From Solirubrobacteraceae bacterium (lineage in GTDB: Bacteria; Actinomycetota; Thermoleophilia; Solirubrobacterales; Solirubrobacteraceae), in NCBI GenBank assembly GCA_025449845.1, contig JANWIP010000001.1, positions 1-64,000 of the forward strand: a stretch of 64,000 nucleotides of DNA, written 5' to 3'. This document shows, piece by piece, positions 1 through 8,040 of this stretch (the first letter of the stretch is position 1; each line of letters starts with the position of its first letter). The translations under genes were made by a program, and so were the position numbers. The notes beneath the pieces are model-generated. The model was given only the letters and a program-made list of their open reading frames with translations, was not told the origin of the DNA and did no database searches.

Positions 1-250
1 ACCGGCCTCTTCGTGGCTGTCTAACCCACCGTCTCCATGTTTCGTCCGAAGGTCGAACCGCGAACCTCGTGGTTCAACTGTCTTCCGTTCCCGTCCACTC
101 AGCAACAAGAGCGCGCAGAACTGTGCCGTATCTCCAAGAATGCTGGAGCTAAAATAGTCACTTCGAAGTCGCGGGCTCGTCGGCCCTGTGCCACGTGGAG
201 AAGTACGCTCCCTGGCGGACAGTCATGTGCAGACGGTCCCTCGGAGTTGG

Positions 251-505
251 CTAGCCTTCGGCGTCTTCGACTGCCTGAGCCAGTTCCACAAGCCCCACGT
301 CGAGTGCCTGTGCGACGCGGCGTACCGTCGCCCACTCGGGACTCGTATGGCCGTGCTCGATCTTCTGGTAGGAGCGCGTCGTCAACCCCGCGTTGAACGC
401 GACCTCTTCCTGTGTCGCTTCTCGGTCCTCGCGGAGACTTCGCAAGACCGCCGCGAGCGCCTGGTCGGCCTTTGCTGACGGCGAGGGTGGCACGCAGGGA
501 AACAT
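251..505 (-). CDS. Small XRE-family helix-turn-helix regulator
   Basis: 84-residue protein that is almost entirely one XRE/Cro-type DNA-binding domain. The stretch LREDREATQEEVAFNAGLT followed by SYQKIEHGHTSPEW and a final helix around VRRVAQALDV is the canonical five-helix HTH_3 layout (residues about 18-78). There is no effector or dimerisation domain, so it would act as a compact repressor or as the DNA-binding partner of another protein. The ATG start has only a weak purine-rich upstream signal. It lies downstream of, and in the same direction as, the potassium channel gene, separated by a GC-rich hairpin. Its target is unknown; I see no toxin gene beside it, so an antitoxin role is not supported. 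Positions 1-250 hold nothing I can recognise. Confidence 0.75.
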   Translation of the reverse strand: MFPCVPPSPSAKADQALAAVLRSLREDREATQEEVAFNAGLTTRSYQKIEHGHTSPEWATVRRVAQALDVGLVELAQAVEDAEG

Positions 506-603
506 CCCACGGTGCGCGTGCCCAGGTCCACGTACTCTGGCACGCGAACTCTGGTATGTGTAAGCTCCCGTGTCGCTCGGGCTAAAGGAGCCGCCCTGGC
601 ACC

Positions 604-713
604 ACGGGGCCGGTGCCGACGCTTATCCCCAATGAGATCAGGCGCCGGCCCCGTTCACGTCTTGGGGCCACCAAGCGGTCCGGCGCCAGCTCCCCCTACG
701 GGCTGGTACCGGC
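604..713. repeat. GC-rich inverted repeats between channel and XRE genes
   Basis: Arm 604-617 (ACGGGGCCGGTGCC) pairs with 641-654 (GGCGCCGGCCCCGT), 14 positions with one G-T wobble and a 23-nt loop. A third, related arm (GGTACCGGCCCC) lies at about 702-713. It sits just downstream of the channel stop on the minus strand, with no following T-tract, so it could be a Rho-assisted or U-less terminator, or a structured leader for the XRE gene. Confidence 0.4.
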
Positions 714-730
714 CCCCCAGGCCCCCGGCC

Positions 731-2659
731 CTATGAGAGCGGTGTCGGCGAGTTGGGCGACGGTGGCGTAGGCGAGTTAGGCAACGATTCGGTCTCCCGT
801 TCGCGGCCGAGGACCCGCAGCAGCTCCTCATAAGGACCCACGAGGTAGGCCTGATCTCCAGCAGCCAGGCGCGTATCCCGCCGTGGGGGATACTCCATCG
901 CGCCGCCAGCCCCGGATCGCACGATCGCCACCACACGGATGCGGGCTGAGAGCTCGCGCATTGCGAGCCCTACGAGGCCACCGTTGGGACGGACCGTCAG
1001 GTGCCCCACCAGGAATGGCTGATTGCGGACATAGAACGTCGCGAGCACCTCCAGGCCCAACACCGCGCCTACGAACCAAGGCGCCGCCAGCGCCGAGGTT
1101 GACCAGACGTGATGGAACTTGAAGGTCTGCTCAAGTCGATGTCCGAGGGCACGATCAAAGACGCGCAGTACGACCGGCACCTCCTTCCAACGCGGGCCGA
1201 GAAGATCTTTCACCGCGAGACCGGTCTCGAGATTGACGAGATCGTCGCTAGTCAGAATTGCGACAGCTCCCGCGTCGGCAATATTCACCGAGCGCAAGGT
1301 CTGCTCAAGCGTCGCGTCGCCATGCACGATCGGTACGCCGAGGGAGCGGGCGTGTTGGACGTAGCGGTTGTGCTCGTCGTACTCGATCACCACTACCTCT
1401 CTGCCTAACGTCCTCAGCCCTTCGAGCACGCGCAGGCCCACTGCTCCCAGTCCGACCAGGATCACGTGGTCATCCATGCCGTGGATGCTCCCCTGGCCCA
1501 AGGACTGTTCGATCCGGCGTCTGACGAGAGCGTTGGTGAGCAGCGCAAAGAGAGTCGTCACGAGCGTTGTGCCCGCCACGATCAGCAGCAGGCCAAAACC
1601 CTCAAGCCATGCGGACTGGCCGCCAAAGGAGAAGTCGCCGTAGCCGACCGTCGCAACGGTCTCCACGGTGAAGTACACGGAGTCCTCAAGTGAGAGGTGG
1701 TGCCCGCCAGGCCCAAGATAGGCAAGTCGCAGGACCACTGTGGAGAGGAATAACAGTAGGACTCCCAGCAGAAGAGCGATGCACACCGCTCGATCGGCCT
1801 CCTCGGCGACTGTGCGAGAGAAGCGTCGCAGCATCCGTCGCACCGATCGACCGAAGCTCTGCGCTTCCTGCTTGGGTTCTCGCATGCCCGGCACCCCGGC
1901 GCTCTCCACGTCTTCGGGCTTGCCCAGCACGGTCACGTGGTCGCCCACCTGGACGGGATGGTCGCGACCGGGGCATACCACGAGCTCGTCCTGCGCAGTG
2001 ATGATGCCGACAGGGGCAAGGTCGCCGAACAGCGTGCGCAGCGTCCCGGGCGTGCCTACCTCAACCTCCGCGGCGACGAAGCGCTCTTCGCCAAGCATCA
2101 CCTCATAGGCGGTGCGGCCCATGCAGGCGTCCACCACCGCCGGGGCGAACAGGCCGGCCACATCCAGTGCGCTGCCCGCGCCAGTGGCGTCTTCGACCGC
2201 TCGGCCAACCGTGGGATTGTCGAGGTGAACAACCACCGCGACGTTCTCACGCATGTCGCGCGCCAGCAGCGCGATCTCCACATTGCGCAGGTCGCTGGCC
2301 TGCGTGCATACCACCGCACGCGCACCGGCAAGACCGGCCGCGCGGAGCAGCGTCGCTGGATCGCCGTCACTGCTCATGTGCGGGCAACCCCAGCTCTCCA
2401 CGAGCGTCGCCAGGCGTACGTCCGGATCGTTGAGCACCACCACCGGCACCTCTGCCACGCGCAACTGCTCAACGGTTCGCAGCCCGACGCCCTGCAGGCC
2501 AAACACGATTACGTGTCCTGTCCACTGTTCGCAGTCACTGTGCGTCGAGGAAACAGCCGATAGCGGCGCGTTGTCGGCTATGGCTCCATGCGTGCCGTCT
2601 TTCACCTGCGTGCCGTCCTCCACCGCGGGATTCTCTCTCCCATGACGGGGTCTGCGCAT
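731..2659 (-). CDS. Potassium channel with RCK (TrkA-N) domains on both sides of the pore
   Basis: 642 aa predicted K+ channel. Order seen: N-terminal RCK/TrkA-N plus TrkA-C-like region (about 49-247), TM1 (about 290-312), pore loop with the K+ selectivity filter TVGYGD (337-342), TM2 (about 352-378), then a second RCK domain (about 397-600) starting with the intact Rossmann motif GLGAVG. The first RCK reads GLQGVG, with Gln at the second glycine, so its nucleotide binding may be altered. Only two membrane helices are present, so it should assemble as a tetramer of the 2TM class with eight RCK domains per channel. The last 50 residues are polar. It is divergent from exoD. No canonical start lies further downstream before the first domain, so the 2659 ATG is used. 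The function is confident from the filter; gating ligand unknown. Confidence 0.88.
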   Translation of the reverse strand: MRRPRHGRENPAVEDGTQVKDGTHGAIADNAPLSAVSSTHSDCEQWTGHVIVFGLQGVGLRTVEQLRVAEVPVVVLNDPDVRLATLVESWGCPHMSSDGDPATLLRAAGLAGARAVVCTQASDLRNVEIALLARDMRENVAVVVHLDNPTVGRAVEDATGAGSALDVAGLFAPAVVDACMGRTAYEVMLGEERFVAAEVEVGTPGTLRTLFGDLAPVGIITAQDELVVCPGRDHPVQVGDHVTVLGKPEDVESAGVPGMREPKQEAQSFGRSVRRMLRRFSRTVAEEADRAVCIALLLGVLLLFLSTVVLRLAYLGPGGHHLSLEDSVYFTVETVATVGYGDFSFGGQSAWLEGFGLLLIVAGTTLVTTLFALLTNALVRRRIEQSLGQGSIHGMDDHVILVGLGAVGLRVLEGLRTLGREVVVIEYDEHNRYVQHARSLGVPIVHGDATLEQTLRSVNIADAGAVAILTSDDLVNLETGLAVKDLLGPRWKEVPVVLRVFDRALGHRLEQTFKFHHVWSTSALAAPWFVGAVLGLEVLATFYVRNQPFLVGHLTVRPNGGLVGLAMRELSARIRVVAIVRSGAGGAMEYPPRRDTRLAAGDQAYLVGPYEELLRVLGRERETESLPNSPTPPSPNSPTPLS

Positions 2660-2711
2660 TCGACGGTTGGAGCAATTACGACGCTCGCAGGTGCTGAGGG
2701 TGTCGCCTGAC

Positions 2712-2717
2712 TATCGT
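2712..2717 (+). promoter_or_regulatory. -10 box (TATCGT) for exoD-family gene
   Basis: TATCGT is followed 9 nt later by the preferred ATG at 2727, with no Shine-Dalgarno sequence. This matches the leaderless or very short leader arrangement seen at many starts in this window. Confidence 0.4.
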
Positions 2718-2726
2718 CACTTGAAC

Positions 2727-3419
2727 ATGCCGCGGTCCTCGCAGCCCAGCGCGTCAGGCTCGCCGTCGGCGATCGGCTCCGCGGCTTCTTCGGGCGCACC
2801 CCAGAGATCGTCGTCAAGCCCAGCGCCGGGGAAAGTCAGCGACGAGCTCGAACGCTGGTTGGGGAGCGATGGCAAAAAGACCCTGGGGGGTCTCATCGCT
2901 CTCTTCGAGGAGAAGAGCTTCGCGCTCCTGTTTGTGTTGCTCCTTGGCGTCCCCGCGTTGCCACTGCCCACTGGGGGCGCTACGCATGTGTTCGAGATCA
3001 TCGCCGTCCTGCTCGCGTTGGAGCTGATCGCCGGTCGCGAAGAGATCTGGCTGCCGCGGCGCTGGCGCGAGCTCGAGCTGGCAGGGGAGAAGCAGCAGCG
3101 CTTCATCGCCGGCCTGATGAAGACGATTCGCTGGCTCGAGCGCTTCTCCCGACCGCGACTGCGCTTTCTGTTCAATCATCGTTTGAGCAACATCGTCTTC
3201 GGGCTGTTCGTCGTTAGTGGGTCGCTCAGCGCCTTTCTGGCCCCTCCTTTCACGGGACTCGACACGCTGCCTGCGCTTGGGGTGGTATTGCTGTCGCTGG
3301 GGATGCTGCTCGAGGACTTCCTCCTGGTGATCGTGGCGCTGCTCGTGGGTATCGGTGGCGTCGCGCTAGAGGTTGTGTTGGGCAGCGCGGCGATCCACGG
3401 CATTGGGAGCCTCCTCTAG
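2727..3419 (+). CDS. ExoD family membrane protein
   Basis: Integral membrane protein of the ExoD (exopolysaccharide synthesis) family, about 230 aa from this start. A polar Ser/Pro-rich N-terminus precedes the family signature: VSDELERWL, then an amphipathic stretch ending in FALLFVLLLGVPALPLPTGG, then a cytoplasmic ALELIAGREEIWLPRRW segment, followed by two or three more hydrophobic helices in the last 100 residues. ExoD proteins were first linked to exopolysaccharide production and alkaline tolerance in rhizobia; the biochemical role is unknown. An in-frame start at 2667 exists, but it lies only 8 bp from the divergent channel start. The ATG at 2727 fits the -10 box better. The next gene overlaps its stop by one base, so they are probably co-translated. 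Confidence 0.8.
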   Translation: MPRSSQPSASGSPSAIGSAASSGAPQRSSSSPAPGKVSDELERWLGSDGKKTLGGLIALFEEKSFALLFVLLLGVPALPLPTGGATHVFEIIAVLLALELIAGREEIWLPRRWRELELAGEKQQRFIAGLMKTIRWLERFSRPRLRFLFNHRLSNIVFGLFVVSGSLSAFLAPPFTGLDTLPALGVVLLSLGMLLEDFLLVIVALLVGIGGVALEVVLGSAAIHGIGSLL

Positions 3420-4267
3420 TGCGCACAGGCACACCCCAGCAAGGCACACCCCGGCAAGGACAGTCGCTCGCCATCTACGAGTTCGACTTGCTGAAGCCGT
3501 ATCGAGAACGTCTACTCGCTGGCTGCACTGGCCGCGGCGGTGGCGTCAGCAAGCCTCCCTACGACGAGCTCAATGTCGGCCTGCACGTCGGTGACGATCC
3601 GCGCAGCGTGCTTGAGAATCGGCATCGCGTTGCGCAAGCGTTGGGGGTGGAGCTCAGCTCGTTTGTGATCCCGCAGCAGGTGCACCGTGGGGAGGTGCGG
3701 GTCGTCACCACGGCTGAGCGTGGGCGCGGCGCGCTGACTGGCGAGGATGCCCTGCCCGAGGCCGACGCTCTGATCACGCGGGAGGCCGGGCTCATCCTGG
3801 CCGTGATGCTCGCGGACTGCGTTCCGGTGATCGTCTTCGATCCGCTGACCCCGGCGGTGGGCGTCATTCACGCCGGCTGGGCCGGGACAGTTCAGCACGT
3901 CACCCACAACACCATCGAAGCCATGCGCAGCGAGTTTGGAAGCGATCCGAGCCAGCTCCTCGCCGGCGTGGGGCCTTCGATCGGGCCCGCCAGCTATGAG
4001 GTCGGCGCTGACGTGGCCGAGCGCGCCCAGGCAGAGTTCCCTGCGGCTGAGGTTGTGCGTTCCCTCGGTGAGGAGAAGTATCTCTTTGACCTCTGGAGCA
4101 GCAATGTCGCCGACCTCATCAACGGCGGCGTAGCGCGTGAGCACATCGAAGTGGCGGAACTTGACACCTTCCAGATGTCCGCGCGGTTCTTCTCCCACCG
4201 CCGCCAGCAGCCCACGGGTCGCTTCCTCGCCTTTGCCTCTCTGCTGGGGCACGCTTACCACGCATAA
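3419..4267 (+). CDS. pgeF: Laccase-domain protein (PgeF/YfiH, purine nucleoside phosphorylase-like)
   Basis: 282 aa member of the PF02578 family, called polyphenol oxidase in older annotation and now associated with purine nucleoside phosphorylase/deaminase activity and peptidoglycan-editing factor function. The three conserved zinc-site residues are visible: His89 in QQVHRGEV, Cys134 in LADCVPV and His151 in VIHAGWAGT. The GTG start overlaps the exoD stop (TAGTG), which implies coupling. Length and fold order match the family. In other actinobacteria the gene sits beside ftsZ; here it is in a different context, so a cell-division link is not supported by neighbours. Confidence 0.88.
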   Translation: MRTGTPQQGTPRQGQSLAIYEFDLLKPYRERLLAGCTGRGGGVSKPPYDELNVGLHVGDDPRSVLENRHRVAQALGVELSSFVIPQQVHRGEVRVVTTAERGRGALTGEDALPEADALITREAGLILAVMLADCVPVIVFDPLTPAVGVIHAGWAGTVQHVTHNTIEAMRSEFGSDPSQLLAGVGPSIGPASYEVGADVAERAQAEFPAAEVVRSLGEEKYLFDLWSSNVADLINGGVAREHIEVAELDTFQMSARFFSHRRQQPTGRFLAFASLLGHAYHA

Positions 4268-4276
4268 TCGGTCCTG

Positions 4277-4282
4277 TATCGT
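4277..4282 (+). promoter_or_regulatory. -10 box (TATCGT) for leaderless reductase gene
   Basis: TATCGT ends 8 nt before the GTG start at 4291 and no ribosome-binding site lies between, so transcription is expected to begin at or next to the start codon. Confidence 0.4.
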
Positions 4283-4290
4283 CAGCGGCA

Positions 4291-5559
4291 GTGGCTGAGC
4301 GAGACCTAGATGTGGTTGTCTTTGGCGCTACTGGCGTAACCGGCCGCCGCGTCGCGGCATATCTGGCGGAACGGGCCGCCGAGACCGGCGCGCGCTGGGC
4401 GGCGGCAGGCCGCGATACGGCGAAGGTGCAGCGTGTCCTAGGAGAAGCAGGTGTCAGCGGTGCGGAGGCGCTCGCCGCTGACGTCAATGATCCCGCCTCG
4501 CTCCTGGAGATGGCTGCGCGCACGCGCGTGGTTCTCAATCTCGTGGGTCCCTACACGCTGTATGGGTGGCCGGTGATCGAGGCATGCGTGGCTCAGGGTG
4601 CCCACTATGCCGATCTCACCGGGGAGATCCCTTTCGTGCGGCGTGTGATCGGCGCTTTCGATGCCCGCGCGGCGCAGGCGCAGGTGAAGCTGGTGCAGGT
4701 GTGCGGCTTTGAGTGCCTGCCTCCCGATCTCGCTGTGCTGCTTGCCGCTGAGACGGCGCGGGAGCGCTGGGGCGAAGGTCTGGCGAGCGTTGACTTGGAG
4801 GTGAGCATGCGCACCCCACCGGGCCTGCCTCGATTCTCCGACACCATCTCAGGCGGAACATTGCAGAGCCTGGTGGCGGTTATGGGCGGTGAGGATCCCT
4901 CGGTCGCCACCGACCCCGCTGCGCTCATCACCGACCCCGTCGCTGCCGCGGAGGTCCGTCGCGTGAGCCCGATCTCGGTGGCCCCCCGGCGGGGCCCTCA
5001 GAATGCCGTGATCGCGCCGATGGCCCCGGCCGCCTTCATTAATCCGCCCGTCATTCAGCGCACGATGGCGCTCACCGCCGCGGAGGCTGGCACACGACCC
5101 GAGCCCTTTCGCTACCGCGAGGGCATGCTGCTGGCAGGCGCTTCTGCCACGCTTCCTCTGCGCTATGGGGCGGCGGCAGCGCTGGCCGGCATGCAGGCGG
5201 GCTTTGCCGCCCTCGCCCGCGCGCAGCCCTCGCTGCGCCGGCGTTTCGCCGAGGCGCTTGGCACGATCCTTCCCGGCTCGGGGTTTGGGCCAGCCGCCGA
5301 TCGCCTCGAGCATTGGTCCTGGCGCATGTCGGTGCAGGCGCGCACCGCCGCGGGCCACGAGCTAACGGTGGAAGTCGCAGCCGAGGGGCATCCCGGCTAT
5401 CTGGCCACGGCAAGGATGTTGGGCGAGGCGGGACTGCTGCTCGCGGAGCCTGGACTTACACCCAATCGCTCGGGGTGTTTGACGCCGGCGGCGGCACTCG
5501 GCACGGGCAGTCTGGAGCGTTTTCGCAAGGCACAGATGCGCTTCTCGGTCAGCGCCTGA
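4291..5559 (+). CDS. Saccharopine-dehydrogenase-like / trans-acting enoyl reductase family protein
   Basis: 422 aa oxidoreductase. The N-terminus has an NAD(P)-binding Rossmann motif GATGVTGRR (12-20), followed by VVLNLVGPYTLYG, ACVAQGAHYADLTGE and GFECLPPDL, which are typical of the saccharopine dehydrogenase NADP-binding family that includes the mycobacterial trans-acting enoyl reductase Rv2953 (lipid biosynthesis). The C-terminal half is the alpha/beta substrate domain, ending in a Gly/Ala-rich region. There is no polyketide synthase nearby, so the lipid substrate cannot be inferred. A true lysine-pathway saccharopine dehydrogenase is less likely from the PYTLYG motif. Confidence 0.8.
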   Translation: MAERDLDVVVFGATGVTGRRVAAYLAERAAETGARWAAAGRDTAKVQRVLGEAGVSGAEALAADVNDPASLLEMAARTRVVLNLVGPYTLYGWPVIEACVAQGAHYADLTGEIPFVRRVIGAFDARAAQAQVKLVQVCGFECLPPDLAVLLAAETARERWGEGLASVDLEVSMRTPPGLPRFSDTISGGTLQSLVAVMGGEDPSVATDPAALITDPVAAAEVRRVSPISVAPRRGPQNAVIAPMAPAAFINPPVIQRTMALTAAEAGTRPEPFRYREGMLLAGASATLPLRYGAAAALAGMQAGFAALARAQPSLRRRFAEALGTILPGSGFGPAADRLEHWSWRMSVQARTAAGHELTVEVAAEGHPGYLATARMLGEAGLLLAEPGLTPNRSGCLTPAAALGTGSLERFRKAQMRFSVSA

Positions 5560-5569
5560 CCGCGAACGC

Positions 5570-5588
5570 GTGGCGGTATAGTCGCCAC
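5570..5588 (+). promoter_or_regulatory. Palindromic operator centred on a -10 box
   Basis: GTGGCG (5570-5575) and CGCCAC (5583-5588) are perfect inverted arms around GTATAGT, which contains the -10-like TATAGT (5577-5582). The site lies 85 bp upstream of the methyltransferase start and just after the preceding stop. A repressor bound here would cover the -10. Confidence 0.45.
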
Positions 5589-5672
5589 TAGGCCCCAGGG
5601 CATTGCCAGGGTTCGACGGCCCAGCGCGAGCGCAGTGAAGTCCACGGGATAGATGATCGGATGGAGGCAGGC

Positions 5673-6575
5673 ATGTCAGAGACAGCGCAGGACCTACAGA
5701 CCGCGGCTCCCATCGAGGACAACGAGGAGGCGATCCGGGCTTGGGACGGCCCGCTGTATGAGCGCTTCGTGCGCTTCCGTGAGATGGTCACCACCGGCCT
5801 GGGCGCGCACGGTGAGGCGGCGCTTGAACTGTTCCCGCCCCGCGCGGGAGAGCGCGTGCTGGACGTAGGCTGTGGCTTTGGTGACACCACGCAGCAGATC
5901 GCCGGCTTCGTCGGCGCGGACGGCGAGGTGGTGGGCGTCGATGCCGCGAGCAACTTCATCGAGACGGCCCGTGCCGAGGCGGCCGAGGCGAAGCTCGCCA
6001 ACGTGAGCTTTGCGGTCGCCGATGTGCAGGAAGCTGACCTCGGCGGCCCTTACGACCTGGCGTTCTCGCGCTTTGGCACGATGTTCTTCGCCAACCCTGT
6101 CGCTGCGCTGCGCAACGTGCGCGGCGCACTGAAGCCGGGCGGACGGCTCGTGATGGTGGTGTGGCGGCGGCGTACCGACAACGACTGGCTGTACCGTGGA
6201 CAGACAATCGTCGAAGGGATAGTGAGCCGTCCAGAGGAGTACGACGAGCCCACCTGTGGACCTGGACCGTTCTCGATGGCCGACGCGGACACCACCAGCG
6301 AGGTACTGCTGAGCGCTGGTTTCCAGGACATCGACCTGCGCCGCTGCGATCTGCCGATCGCGATCGGCCGGGATGTGGAGGAAGCAATCGACATGGTCAT
6401 GGCGATCGGGCCCGCCGGCGAGATCCTGCGGCTGGCGGGGGATCGCGCCGCGGACCTGCACGGGGAGGTACGCGACGCGCTGCGCGCGGGCCTCGCCGAT
6501 TTCAACGCACCTGATGGCTTCATCCGCGCGCCGGCCTCGACGTGGATCGTCTCGGCCACGGCACCCGCTGGCTGA
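5673..6575 (+). CDS. Class I SAM-dependent methyltransferase
   Basis: 300 aa methyltransferase. Motif I is VLDVGCGFGDTT (about 63-74), followed by the acidic VVGVDAASNF strand, then YDLAFSRFGTMFF (motif IV region) and GGRLVMVVWRR (post-motif). The pattern resembles the UbiE/COQ5 and small-molecule methyltransferase group. I prefer the ATG at 5673 because GGAGG at 5663-5667 is spaced 5 nt from it; the in-frame ATG at 5661 would swallow that site. It is transcribed alone, behind the palindromic promoter. The substrate is unknown. Confidence 0.85.
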   Translation: MSETAQDLQTAAPIEDNEEAIRAWDGPLYERFVRFREMVTTGLGAHGEAALELFPPRAGERVLDVGCGFGDTTQQIAGFVGADGEVVGVDAASNFIETARAEAAEAKLANVSFAVADVQEADLGGPYDLAFSRFGTMFFANPVAALRNVRGALKPGGRLVMVVWRRRTDNDWLYRGQTIVEGIVSRPEEYDEPTCGPGPFSMADADTTSEVLLSAGFQDIDLRRCDLPIAIGRDVEEAIDMVMAIGPAGEILRLAGDRAADLHGEVRDALRAGLADFNAPDGFIRAPASTWIVSATAPAG

Positions 6576-6749
6576 TCGCGCGCGCTTCGGTAATCCTCGT
6601 CACCTCTGCTCACGGCAATCACAGCAACCGTCATGGGTGATGGAGGCCGTCATGGCAGAGGAGACTGATACTTGTCAAGGGCGGTGGAGGTTGATCGCGG
6701 AGACTAATCCTCATAAACATGATCCAGATTATGGTATATTGCCTCCACG

Positions 6750-7122
6750 ATGCTCACCGATCTGCACCAGCACCTGTGGAGCGAGCCCCTGATCGAGGCG
6801 CTGGCACGACGCCTGACGCTGCCTTTCGTGCGCCGTGAGCGCGGCCTGACAGTGCTGCATCTGGCGGGGGAGAGCCCCTATGTGATCGACCAGAACGCCG
6901 AAGCGCCCGCGCGACGCGCGGCCCAGGTGCGAGCCGATGGCATCGAGCGTGCGTTGGTGTGCCTGTCGAGCACGATCGGCATCGAGGCACTGCCGCGCGA
7001 GGAGGCACAGGAGTTGCTGGATGCCTACCACGAAGGAGCGTTCGAATTGCCGTCAGAGTTCGGCGTATGGGGCGCGGTGGCGCTTGAGGAGGTCGACCCC
7101 GAGGACGTAGATCGCGCCGGGG
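6750..7122 (+). pseudogene. 5' fragment of an amidohydrolase-family gene
   Basis: The reading frame opens with MLTDLHQHLW, the HxH metal-binding start of a TIM-barrel amidohydrolase, and stays family-like to about EEVDPEDVDRA (residue 122). After that point it turns into arginine-rich out-of-frame sequence and stops at 7286. A normal enzyme of this kind would be about 270-330 aa, so roughly the last 60 percent is gone. The break coincides with the beginning of a cysteine-dioxygenase-like 3' fragment in another frame, so a deletion appears to have fused two genes. An AT-rich patch at 6710-6745 (TATGGTATATTG) could still be a promoter. Confidence 0.7.
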
Positions 7123-7323
7123 AAGAGCTTCCACTTCAACGCCTCCACGATTCATCGCGTGCACCACGTGGGGCACGCCCCCGCGGTCACCCTGCACGCC
7201 TATTCGCCACCGTTGCGGCGGATGGGCTCCTATGGCGTAGGCCCGCGCGGCGAGCTGGTGCGCGAGACGGTGCCCTACACCGATGAGCTGCGCCCGCGCG
7301 AGACGGCTGGAGTCGCGGGCTAG
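7111..7323 (+). pseudogene. 3' fragment of a cysteine dioxygenase-like cupin gene
   Basis: In the frame starting at 7111 the translation contains SFHFNASTIHRVHHVG, then APAVTLHAYSPPLRRMGSYG, then a tail ending at TAG 7321-7323. This is the C-terminal cupin strand pattern of bacterial cysteine dioxygenase, the iron enzyme that oxidises cysteine to its sulfinic acid. Only about 70 residues remain, there is an in-frame stop (7108-7110) just upstream, and no good start codon. The first metal-binding cupin motif is absent, so it cannot be active. It is joined to the amidohydrolase fragment at about 7104-7126. Confidence 0.7.
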
Positions 7324-7329
7324 AAGGGC

Positions 7330-7409
7330 ACACCGAAGCGAGGTGATGTCTCCAGTTAGGAGGACACGCTGGAGCGGGATGTCTCCGTCAGGAGGACACG
7401 CCGAAGCGC
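7330..7409. repeat. Short direct duplication at the 3' end of a methyltransferase gene
   Basis: Units 7345-7369 and 7378-7401 share GATGTCTCC...AGGAGGACACGC. On the minus strand both encode a Val-Ser-Ser-stop ending (TGA in the coding copy, TAA in the outer copy), so the gene tail has been copied once beyond the active stop. Confidence 0.6.
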
Positions 7410-8005
7410 GCGAAGTATCCCAGCGGCCCGCCGAGCTGGCGCTCGAAGTGCAGGCCGGCGCTCTGCGCGTGTGCGCGCAGGGCCTTAGGCGAGACCCAGT
7501 GCGGATCGCCCAGGAGCTCACCTACGACCAGCCGGCCGTGAGGCTTGAGCACGCGGCGCAACTCGCGCAGCGCAGCCAGCTGGTCGGGTATCTCACCGAG
7601 CACGACCGTCAGGTAGGCGGCGTCGAAGGTCTCATCGGCAAAGGGCATCTGCTGCGCATCGCCCACCGTCGAGTGCATGTTCTCGATGCCCGCCTGCCTG
7701 GCGCGGGCCAGCGTATGGTCGAGCATCTTGGGCTGCAGATCGAATAGCTCCAAGGTTCCATTGGGCGCGAGCCACTGCGCAGCTGGCAAGGAGTAGTAGC
7801 CGGTGCCGGGGCCGATCTCGAGTATGCGCTCCCCGGGGGCGGGTGCCAGTACCCGACGCAGCCGTGCGCGGGTGATGAAAGGGTGCGGGGCCTGCACCCA
7901 GAAGCGCTGACCATAAGGGCAGGCCGAGGGATTCTTGCGCCACCACAAGGCAGCAGCTGCCATTCCTCCGGCGCCTCCCAGACCAAGCTTGTGTGAAAGG
8001 CGCAT
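7388..8005 (-). CDS. Class I SAM-dependent methyltransferase (UbiE-like)
   Basis: 205 aa. A short hydrophobic N-terminus (GLGGAGGMAAAALWW) precedes motif I ILEIGPGTGYY (61-71), then LELFDLQPKML, GDAQQMPFADETFDAAYL and RVLKPHGRLVVGELL, the Methyltransf_11 pattern. The N-terminal helix may anchor it to the membrane. The ATG sits 9 nt after a TACGAT -10 box (8015-8020 on the opposite strand), so a leaderless transcript is likely. It is divergent from the phosphoribosyltransferase gene, with 34 bp between starts. The substrate cannot be told. Confidence 0.85.
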   Translation of the reverse strand: MRLSHKLGLGGAGGMAAAALWWRKNPSACPYGQRFWVQAPHPFITRARLRRVLAPAPGERILEIGPGTGYYSLPAAQWLAPNGTLELFDLQPKMLDHTLARARQAGIENMHSTVGDAQQMPFADETFDAAYLTVVLGEIPDQLAALRELRRVLKPHGRLVVGELLGDPHWVSPKALRAHAQSAGLHFERQLGGPLGYFARFGVSS

Positions 8006-8014
8006 AGTCAGGAC

Positions 8015-8040
8015 ATCGTATCCCTACGGTAAGAGATACG
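8015..8040. promoter_or_regulatory. Divergent promoter pair with inverted repeat
   Basis: Minus-strand -10 TACGAT (8015-8020) leads to the ATG at 8005. Plus-strand -10 TACGGT (8025-8030) leads to the GTG at 8040. The arms CGTATC (8017-8022) and GATACG (8035-8040) form an inverted repeat covering both, which could coordinate the two genes. Confidence 0.4.

Noticed and set aside
40..95. tRNA-like GGTTCGA stretch near the left edge
   Set aside because: No acceptor, D or anticodon arms can be formed around it.
7935..8039. Upstream start of the PRTase gene
   Set aside because: It overlaps the divergent methyltransferase coding region; GTG 8040 fits the domain start and the -10 box.
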